Shown: positions 58,443 to 64,000 of the stretch, in pieces
How positions within the stretch are numbered: the stretch's first letter is position 1
Layout of the letters: the number at the start of each line of letters is the position of its first letter
Origin: Paenochrobactrum glaciei
Lineage (GTDB): Bacteria; Pseudomonadota; Alphaproteobacteria; Rhizobiales; Rhizobiaceae
Direction: 5' to 3'
Length of the DNA stretch: 64,000 nucleotides
Assembly: GCF_039522165.1 (NCBI RefSeq)
Contig: NZ_BAAADE010000004.1
Location: forward strand, 62,001-126,000
Notes under the pieces: model-generated
Database searches by the model: none
What the model was told of the DNA's origin: nothing
Seen by the model: the letters and a program-made list of their open reading frames with translations, nothing else
Position numbers and translations under genes: made by a program

Positions 58443-59322
58443 CGGCATGACCTCTCAGCATTTTAATGATGCTTGAAAAATCTTTTTCGCCATTGCCGTC
58501 ATTTGTAAAGCGCTCGTAAAGTTCAGCCGCACTTGCACCAAGAGGTGTCGTTGCATCCACTTGTTTTGCCGCAGCCTGCGCAAGAAGCAGATCTTTCAGC
58601 ATCAAACCCGCAGCAAAACCCGGATTATAGTCATTATTGGCCGGAGATGTTGGCACCGGGCCCGGAACCGGACAATTTGTGGTCAGTGCCCAGCACTGGC
58701 CGGATGAGGTCGATGCGACATCAAACAGGGCCTGATGCGACAGCCCCAGTTTTTCGCCCAGAGCGAAAGCTTCCGACACCGCAATCATCGAAATACCAAG
58801 GATCATATTGTTGCAGATTTTTGCGGCCTGCCCCGCGCCATTTTCACCGCAATGAACAATCTTTTTGCCCATTGCCTTTAGAACCGGCTCTGCCAGCGCA
58901 AAAGCTTTTTCAGTGCCGCCGCACATGAAAGTCAAAGTGCCTTTTTGCGCACCACCTGTACCGCCTGATACCGGTGCATCGACAGAATGATGATTATCTT
59001 CTGCGGCCAAAGAATGTGCCTTTTTGGCGCTTGCCACATCAATGGTTGAACAGTCAATCAGCAAAGCATTGGCGGGCAAGGATGATTTAATCGACTGATA
59101 AACCGATAAAACATGCTCACCTTTTGGCAGCATAGTGATGATGACATCAGCCGTTTTGACAGCCACTTCTGCCGAGCTCGCAATTTTAATGCCGAGCTTT
59201 TCAGCTTCCTTGCAGCTTGCATCAGCAAGATCAAAACCAACCACATCATGATTTGCTTTGGTCAGATTGAGCGCCATTGGCAATCCCATATTACCTAGGC
59301 CAATAAAAGCAATTTTAGACAT
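58435..59322 (-). CDS. 3-hydroxyisobutyrate dehydrogenase-family protein
   Basis: This 295-residue beta-hydroxyacid dehydrogenase starts MSKIAFIGLGNMGLPMALNL (NAD-binding GLGNMG). It has the substrate motif DAPVSGGTGGAQKGTL and the catalytic K168 in GAGQAAKICNNM. QCWALTTNCPVPGP near 220 resembles MmsB, which converts 3-hydroxyisobutyrate to methylmalonate semialdehyde in valine breakdown. No mmsA gene follows, so another 3-hydroxy acid may be the substrate. It overlaps the acetoacetate-CoA ligase gene. Confidence 0.85.
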   Translation of the reverse strand: MSKIAFIGLGNMGLPMALNLTKANHDVVGFDLADASCKEAEKLGIKIASSAEVAVKTADVIITMLPKGEHVLSVYQSIKSSLPANALLIDCSTIDVASAKKAHSLAAEDNHHSVDAPVSGGTGGAQKGTLTFMCGGTEKAFALAEPVLKAMGKKIVHCGENGAGQAAKICNNMILGISMIAVSEAFALGEKLGLSHQALFDVASTSSGQCWALTTNCPVPGPVPTSPANNDYNPGFAAGLMLKDLLLAQAAAKQVDATTPLGASAAELYERFTNDGNGEKDFSSIIKMLRGHADE

Positions 59323-59333
59323 TCTGAATTCCT

Positions 59334-60929
59334 TTAACGGTTATCAGCGAGGATCATGTCAGCGGCTTTTTCCGCAATCATGATGGTCGGAGAGTTGGTA
59401 TTTCCAGAGGTAATGCGCGGCATGACGGAGGCATCCACCACACGCAAGCCTTTGAGCTTGCGGAAACGCAAACGCGCATCCACAACGCTTTCCTCATCAT
59501 TGCCCATGCGCAATGTGCCGACCGGATGGAAAATCGTCGTGCCGATATCACCAGCCGCCTTGACCAGTTCCTCATCCGTTTGCGCCGTAGTTCCGGGCAA
59601 ATATTCTTCTGGTTTGAACTTTGCAAAAGACGGTTGTTTCACGATTTCGCGCGTCAGTTTAATGGCGCTGACCGCGACCTTCCGGTCTTCGTCGGTAGAG
59701 AGATAATTAGGGCGAATATCTGGCTGCACTTGATAATCAGGGCTGCTGATATGCACCGAACCACGGCTTTCAGGGCGCAAATTACAAACACTTGCTGTAA
59801 TGGCCGGAAAGGCGTGAACGGGGTCACCGAATTTATCGAGTGACACCGGCTGCACATGATATTCCAGATCAGCGGTTTGTTTCTCAGGCGATGATTTAGT
59901 GAAAACACCAAGCTGACTAGGTGCCATTGACATCGGCCCCGAGCGCTTCAAAGCATATTCCAAACCGATCTTGGCTTTGCCAATCAGCGAAGAGGCTTTT
60001 TCATTGAGCGTCTGCACACCGGACACTTTATAAACCATGCGCAATTGCAAATGGTCTTGCAGATTTTCGCCGACATTTTTAACTTCGACTTTGGTTTCAA
60101 CGCCAGCTTTTTGCAGGACAACGCCATTACCAATGCCGGAAAGTTCGAGAATTTGCGGTGAACCAATCGCGCCGGCTGAAAGGATCACTTCCTTGCGAGC
60201 CATTTCGGTTTTCAAGCTGCCATTGTGATGAAACTCAACGCCGGTTACTGCACCCTCTTGCAGCACCAGACGCTTGACCTGTGCTTTGGTTAAAATGGTC
60301 AGGTTCTTGCGGTTTTTGGCAGGGCGCAAAAAGGCTTTTGCCGTGTTCCAGCGCCAGCCGGAACGCTGATTAACGTCAAAATAGCCAGCGCCCTCATTGT
60401 CGCCACGGTTGAAATCATCCGTTGCCGGAATACCAATTTCACCTGCTGCTTTCTGGAAGGCATCCAGCACATCCCAGCGCACACGCGCTTTCTCAACGCG
60501 CCATTCGCCTCCAGAACCGTGGTGGCTGCTTTTACCGCGATAATGATCTTCCGATTTCATAAAATAAGGCAGTACATCGTCCCATGCCCAGCCTTCGCAG
60601 CCAAGCTGGCGCCAGATGTCATAATCCATTGCCTGCCCGCGCATATAGATCATGCCGTTGATGGACGAACAGCCTCCCAAAACTTTACCGCGCGGATAGA
60701 GCAGAGAGCGACCATTCAGGTTTGGTTCAGCGACCGTTTTAAAGCACCAATCCGTGCGCGGATTATTGATGCAATAAAGATAACCGACCGGAATATGCAC
60801 CCAGTGATAATTATCATTGCCACCGGCTTCCAATAGCAAAACGCGATTTTCCGGTCTTTCGGACAGGCGGTTGGCAAGAACGCAACCCGCGCTACCCGCT
60901 CCGATGACGATATAGTCATATTCGCCCAT
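59334..60929 (-). CDS. GMC-family FAD-dependent oxidoreductase (choline dehydrogenase-like)
   Basis: This protein of about 531 residues starts MGEYDYIVIGAGSAGCVLAN with the FAD dinucleotide motif. GGCSSINGMIYMRG is the GMC signature near 87-100. The C-terminal catalytic histidine lies in IFHPVGTLRMG, and the second active-site residue is in SGNTNSPTIMIAEKAAD. The ATG at 60929 follows GGAGAAAATT; GTG at 60941 is less likely. It oxidises a primary or secondary alcohol and probably passes electrons to quinones. True choline dehydrogenase is not implied, since betB is absent. Confidence 0.88.
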   Translation of the reverse strand: MGEYDYIVIGAGSAGCVLANRLSERPENRVLLLEAGGNDNYHWVHIPVGYLYCINNPRTDWCFKTVAEPNLNGRSLLYPRGKVLGGCSSINGMIYMRGQAMDYDIWRQLGCEGWAWDDVLPYFMKSEDHYRGKSSHHGSGGEWRVEKARVRWDVLDAFQKAAGEIGIPATDDFNRGDNEGAGYFDVNQRSGWRWNTAKAFLRPAKNRKNLTILTKAQVKRLVLQEGAVTGVEFHHNGSLKTEMARKEVILSAGAIGSPQILELSGIGNGVVLQKAGVETKVEVKNVGENLQDHLQLRMVYKVSGVQTLNEKASSLIGKAKIGLEYALKRSGPMSMAPSQLGVFTKSSPEKQTADLEYHVQPVSLDKFGDPVHAFPAITASVCNLRPESRGSVHISSPDYQVQPDIRPNYLSTDEDRKVAVSAIKLTREIVKQPSFAKFKPEEYLPGTTAQTDEELVKAAGDIGTTIFHPVGTLRMGNDEESVVDARLRFRKLKGLRVVDASVMPRITSGNTNSPTIMIAEKAADMILADNR

Positions 60930-60952
60930 AATTTTCTCCACACCTCCCCTGT

Positions 60953-60974
60953 CCCGCGTCAGCCAAGACGCGGG
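60953..60974. repeat. Intercistronic stem-loop between LivM and GMC genes (system 3)
   Basis: CCCGCGTC and GACGCGGG form perfect 8-base arms with a six-base loop and no U-tract on the transcribed strand. It separates the transporter genes from the catabolic genes. Confidence 0.65.
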
Positions 60975-61004
60975 CGGAGATATTTCATTTCAGCAATTTA
61001 AAAC

Positions 61005-62003
61005 TTACTTGCGGTGTTCGAAGCCAAGCATACGGCCAAGCCTTGATGCGTAGAACTCGCCCACCAAACCACGACGGAACACCAGCACACAGGCCATAAA
61101 CACCACGCCGGTGATAATCGTTACCGGTATGTCAGATGTCGCCAGATAGTTCTGCAATGTCACCACAAGCCCTGCCCCGAAGATCGGCCCTGTCATGGTG
61201 CCGATGCCACCGAGTAAGGTCATCAGGATCACTTCACCCGACATTTGCCATGTCACATCAGTAAGCGTTGCAAACTGGAACACCAGTGCTTTCAGCCCGC
61301 CTGCAAGACCTGCCAGTGTAGCCGACATCACAAACGCACCAAGCTTATACATCTGCACATTATAGCCGAGTGAAATAGCGCGCTGTTCATTCTCGCGGAT
61401 GGATTTCAAAATCATACCAAACGGAGAATTGATAAAGCGCCAGATCACGAAAACAGCCAGAATGAAGATCGCCAGAACGGTGTAATACATGTTGAGCTGA
61501 ACATTGAGATCAAGCAAACCGAACAGAAAACCGCGCGGCACACCCTGCAAGCCATCTTCACCACGGGTGAAGGGTGCCTGCAAACAGAAGAAGTAAAACA
61601 TCTGCGACAAAGCCAGCGTGATCATCGCAAAGTAAATACCCTGACGACGAATGGCGAAAAAGCCGATCACCAGTCCGAGCACTGCCGCTCCCGCCATACC
61701 GACAATAAGGCCGAGTTCGGGTGTAATGCCCCATTCTTTCACCGCATAACCAGTGAAATAAGCAGCGCCCCCGAAGAAGGCCGCGTGACCAAAAGATAGA
61801 AGCCCTGTGTAACCAAGCAGCAAATTAAATGCGCAGGCAAACATTGCGAAGGTCAAAAGCTTCATCAAAAAGATCGGATAGACAAACATTGGCGCAATAA
61901 GAAAAAGTCCTAGGCCAATGAGGATCAATGCGGTTTTTACCGGACTGAAAGATGCCTGTTTTGCATGTTGCTGCACGGATGTTGCATCAAGAATATTCGA
62001 CAT
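61005..62003 (-). CDS. Branched-chain amino-acid-type ABC permease, LivM-like (system 3)
   Basis: This protein of about 332 residues has some 10 membrane segments, GYTGLLSFGHAAFFGGAAYF near the second helix, and RRQGIYFAMITLALSQMFYF. LLGGIGTMTGPIFGAGLVVT lies in the second half. The ATG at 62003 has AAGGA at proper spacing; the ATG at 62012 abuts it. It overlaps or abuts the LivH stop. It forms the channel of the third Liv-type importer. Confidence 0.9.
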   Translation of the reverse strand: MSNILDATSVQQHAKQASFSPVKTALILIGLGLFLIAPMFVYPIFLMKLLTFAMFACAFNLLLGYTGLLSFGHAAFFGGAAYFTGYAVKEWGITPELGLIVGMAGAAVLGLVIGFFAIRRQGIYFAMITLALSQMFYFFCLQAPFTRGEDGLQGVPRGFLFGLLDLNVQLNMYYTVLAIFILAVFVIWRFINSPFGMILKSIRENEQRAISLGYNVQMYKLGAFVMSATLAGLAGGLKALVFQFATLTDVTWQMSGEVILMTLLGGIGTMTGPIFGAGLVVTLQNYLATSDIPVTIITGVVFMACVLVFRRGLVGEFYASRLGRMLGFEHRK

Positions 62004-62004
62004 A

Positions 62005-62892
62005 TCAGGCATCCTTTCCGAACAGTCCCGCAGGGCGGATAAGAAGAACGATCGCCATAATCACGAAGATCACAATATTGGATGCTTCGGGATAGAAAAC
62101 CTTCGTCAAACCTTCTGCGACACCCAGCATAAAACCGGTGACAATGGCGCCCATGATGGAGCCCATACCGCCGACAACAACGACCGCAAACACCACGATA
62201 ATCAGATTGGTGCCCATCAATGGCGATACTTGATAAATCGGCGCGGCCAGCACACCGGTAAAGCCTGCAAGACCGGCACCCAGTGCATAGGTCAGTGTCA
62301 GCAATACCGGCACGTTAATGCCGAAAACCTGCACAAGGGTCGGGTTTTCTGTGGCAGCACGCAAATAAGAGCCAAGGCGCGTTTTCTCGATCAATGCCCA
62401 TGTGGCGACACAAACGACAAGCGATGCCACCACCACAAAAGCACGGTAATTGGGCAGGAACATAAAGCCTAAATTTGTGCCTCCTGCGAGTTGCGGTGGC
62501 ACAGAATAAGGCTGACCTGCCGCGCCATAAAGCCAGCGGAAAGTGCCTTCCACCGCTAGCGCTAAGCCAAACGTAAACAGCAAGCCATAAAGATGGTCGA
62601 GATCATAAAGGCGCGAGAGCATGAAACGCTCAACAAATGCGCCAAACAGACCAACGATAAGAGGTGTTACAAACAGCGCCACCCAGAAATTCATGCCGAA
62701 ATATTGCAAGCCTAAATAGGCCACAAATGCGCCGAGCATATATTGCGCGCCATGCGCAAAATTGATCACCCGCAGCAGGCCGAAAATAACCGCAAGCCCA
62801 AGCGACAAAAGCGCATAAAAAGAACCATTGATCAGCCCGACCAGCAACTGGCCGAATAAAGCCTGAACAGGTATGCCGAAGATCATTGTCAT
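62005..62892 (-). CDS. Branched-chain amino-acid-type ABC permease, LivH-like (system 3)
   Basis: This permease of about 295 residues has VINFAHGAQYMLGAFVAYLG near the first helices and VFAVVVVGGMGSIMGAIVTG. It ends IRPAGLFGKDA, the standard LivH terminus. The start at 62892 (MTMIFGIPVQALFG) follows the LivF stop by a single base; 22 further in-frame residues upstream lie inside livF. Confidence 0.9.
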   Translation of the reverse strand: MTMIFGIPVQALFGQLLVGLINGSFYALLSLGLAVIFGLLRVINFAHGAQYMLGAFVAYLGLQYFGMNFWVALFVTPLIVGLFGAFVERFMLSRLYDLDHLYGLLFTFGLALAVEGTFRWLYGAAGQPYSVPPQLAGGTNLGFMFLPNYRAFVVVASLVVCVATWALIEKTRLGSYLRAATENPTLVQVFGINVPVLLTLTYALGAGLAGFTGVLAAPIYQVSPLMGTNLIIVVFAVVVVGGMGSIMGAIVTGFMLGVAEGLTKVFYPEASNIVIFVIMAIVLLIRPAGLFGKDA

Positions 62893-62893
62893 A

Positions 62894-63595
62894 TCAAACC
62901 CCCAGCACTTTATTGAGTTCGTCCATACGATCAGACAACTCATGAACCGGAAAATCACTGACCATCTGGCCGTGATCCATCAAATAAAAGCGGTCGGCGA
63001 TTTTGCGGGCAAAACGGAAATTCTGCTCCACCAGCACCACGGTCATACCGCGCTCTTTGAGTTTCAAAAGCACTTCACCGATGCGCTGTACAATCACCGG
63101 TGCGAGCCCTTCTGTCGGCTCATCCAGCAGCAAAACTTTAACGCCGGTGCGCAAAATGCGTGCCATCGCCAGCATCTGTTGCTCGCCACCCGACAATTTA
63201 GTGCCGGGACTATTACGACGCTCCAAAAGATTCGGAAAAAGCTCATAAATTTCGTCGAGGCTCATGCCGCCACTGGCAACAACAGGGGGAAGTTTTAAGT
63301 TTTCTTCAACCGTCAGCGTTGCAAAAATTCCGCGTTCTTCCGGCACAAATCCCATACCGTAACGGGCGGTGCGATGCAGCGGCACAGACATTAAATCCTT
63401 GCCACCCAGTTTAATCGTGCCCTTACGCTTGCGGATAATGCCCATAATGGTGCGCAATGTGGTGGTTTTACCCACGCCGTTACGACCGAGAATTGTAATC
63501 ATTTCGCCTTCATTGACATGGAGATCAACGCCGTAAAGCGCCTGACTTTCGCCATACCATGCTTGCAATCCGGAAACTTCGAGGAGTGCCGCCAT
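62894..63595 (-). CDS. Branched-chain amino-acid-type ABC ATPase, LivF-like (system 3)
   Basis: This ATPase of about 233 residues starts MAALLEVSGLQAWYGESQAL after GGAGG at 63595; a 43-residue longer frame lies in the LivG gene. Walker A is GRNGVGKTT, the signature is LSGGEQQMLAMARIL and Walker B is VLLLDEPTEGLAP. In this operon LivG and LivF precede LivH and LivM, the reverse of systems 1 and 2. Confidence 0.9.
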   Translation of the reverse strand: MAALLEVSGLQAWYGESQALYGVDLHVNEGEMITILGRNGVGKTTTLRTIMGIIRKRKGTIKLGGKDLMSVPLHRTARYGMGFVPEERGIFATLTVEENLKLPPVVASGGMSLDEIYELFPNLLERRNSPGTKLSGGEQQMLAMARILRTGVKVLLLDEPTEGLAPVIVQRIGEVLLKLKERGMTVVLVEQNFRFARKIADRFYLMDHGQMVSDFPVHELSDRMDELNKVLGV

Positions 63596-63596
63596 C

Positions 63597-64000
63597 TTAG
63601 TCTTCCTCCGTCCCCATATAGGCTGTGCGCACACGCGGGTCTGCTGACACTTCAGCGTAATTGCCCTCAGCCAAAATTTCGCCGCGCTGTAACACGGTAA
63701 TATTATGCCCGATATCAGCCACAACTTTCAGATTATGCTCCACCATCAAAACCGCGCGCGTTTTTGCCACTTCGCGGATGAGGCTTGCAACATGCTCCAC
63801 ATCCTCGCCGCCCATACCAGCCATCGGCTCGTCCAGCAGCAGCACTTTGGGATCAAGTGCCAGGGTCGTGGCAATTTCCAGAACGCGTTTGCGTCCATAA
63901 GATAGATCTGCCGCCAATGTATTGGTTTCATTGGTCAAACCAACCAAAGCCAAAAGCTCTTCTGCGCGTTGGTTGAGGCTGTTAAGCGATGATAAGGGCC
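63597..64000 (-). CDS. Branched-chain amino-acid-type ABC ATPase, LivG-like (system 3), C-terminal part
   Basis: The reading frame is open to the right edge and encodes the last 133 residues: RVLEIATTLALDPKVLLLDE with Walker B, then PMAGMGGEDVEHV, the switch histidine in LMVEHNLKV, and the LivG-type ending RTAYMGTEED. Walker A lies outside the window. An internal TTG at 63953 is not a real start. The SBP of this system is probably further right. Confidence 0.88.
   Translation of the reverse strand, partial: PLSSLNSLNQRAEELLALVGLTNETNTLAADLSYGRKRVLEIATTLALDPKVLLLDEPMAGMGGEDVEHVASLIREVAKTRAVLMVEHNLKVVADIGHNITVLQRGEILAEGNYAEVSADPRVRTAYMGTEED

Noticed and set aside
59334..60929. Choline dehydrogenase (betA) assignment
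   Set aside because: GMC motifs are shared by many alcohol oxidases. No betaine aldehyde dehydrogenase, BetI or choline transporter lies nearby, and the operon instead contains ketone-body enzymes.
1..64000. CRISPR array, insertion sequence, prophage, tRNA or rRNA genes
   Set aside because: No regularly spaced repeats, transposase motifs, terminal inverted repeats with target duplications, integrase or phage structural motifs, and no cloverleaf or rRNA signatures were seen. Nearly all of the window is occupied by ordinary coding genes.

Overview
This 64 kb window looks like a chromosomal or large-replicon segment of an alphaproteobacterium of the order Hyphomicrobiales (Rhizobiales). The best guess is a Brucellaceae-type organism (Ochrobactrum/Pseudochrobactrum/Paenochrobactrum-like). 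The supporting signs are an Irr-type Fur regulator, a rhizobial 'second' ClpP, MsrPQ, and a very high density of periplasmic-binding-protein transporters. The assignment rests on protein motifs only, because no rRNA or tRNA gene and no species marker was seen. Base composition looks roughly balanced, with AT-rich intergenic stretches. No insertion sequence, phage gene, CRISPR array or obvious pseudogene was found.

Layout. (1) 1-2 kb: a partial luciferase-like monooxygenase, then a YafY/WYL regulator with a VOC protein and an EVE protein. (2) 2-10.5 kb: an Fe3+/phosphonate-type ABC transporter (SBP, ATPase, double permease) plus a PhnD-like binding protein, divergent from an OmpR-type regulator, a histidine kinase and a third binding protein. 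(3) 10.5-12 kb: DoxX and an Asp/Glu-racemase-like enzyme. (4) 12-18.8 kb: a MarR regulator and a peptide-type SBP, divergent from a creatininase-like hydrolase, DppB/DppC permeases and a fused DppD-DppF ATPase. (5) 18.8-27.6 kb: a PAS-LuxR regulator divergent from thiolase, acyl-CoA ligase, a TRAP transporter and an SDR, then a GabD-like dehydrogenase. (6) 27.8-38.8 kb: branched-chain-type ABC system 1 with two near-identical SBPs flanking a metallo-hydrolase, two DapA-superfamily enzymes, a kynurenine-formamidase-like hydrolase and a LysR regulator. (7) 38.8-45.4 kb: mixed genes, namely an alpha/beta hydrolase, a YjhX-family protein, ClpP, ArsR/AHSA1, TetR/GNAT, Irr and MsrPQ. (8) 45.6-55.3 kb: a Tat-exported amidohydrolase and a long operon of ABC system 2 with M20 and M81 hydrolases and a GntR regulator. 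(9) 55.7-64 kb: ABC system 3 followed by GMC oxidoreductase, 3-hydroxyisobutyrate-type dehydrogenase, acetoacetate-CoA ligase and 3-hydroxybutyrate dehydrogenase.

The recurring design is an uptake system plus two to four catabolic enzymes plus a dedicated regulator. Several regulators have readable candidate operators: paired sites for YafY, MarR and TetR, single palindromes for ArsR and LysR, and palindromes and tandem repeats at the PAS-LuxR and OmpR-type promoters. Several operons also carry strong stem-loops without a U-tract between a binding-protein or enzyme gene and the next transporter gene, which suggests that expression is graded by RNA processing. The substrates of the six transporters cannot be read from the sequence and are the main open question.
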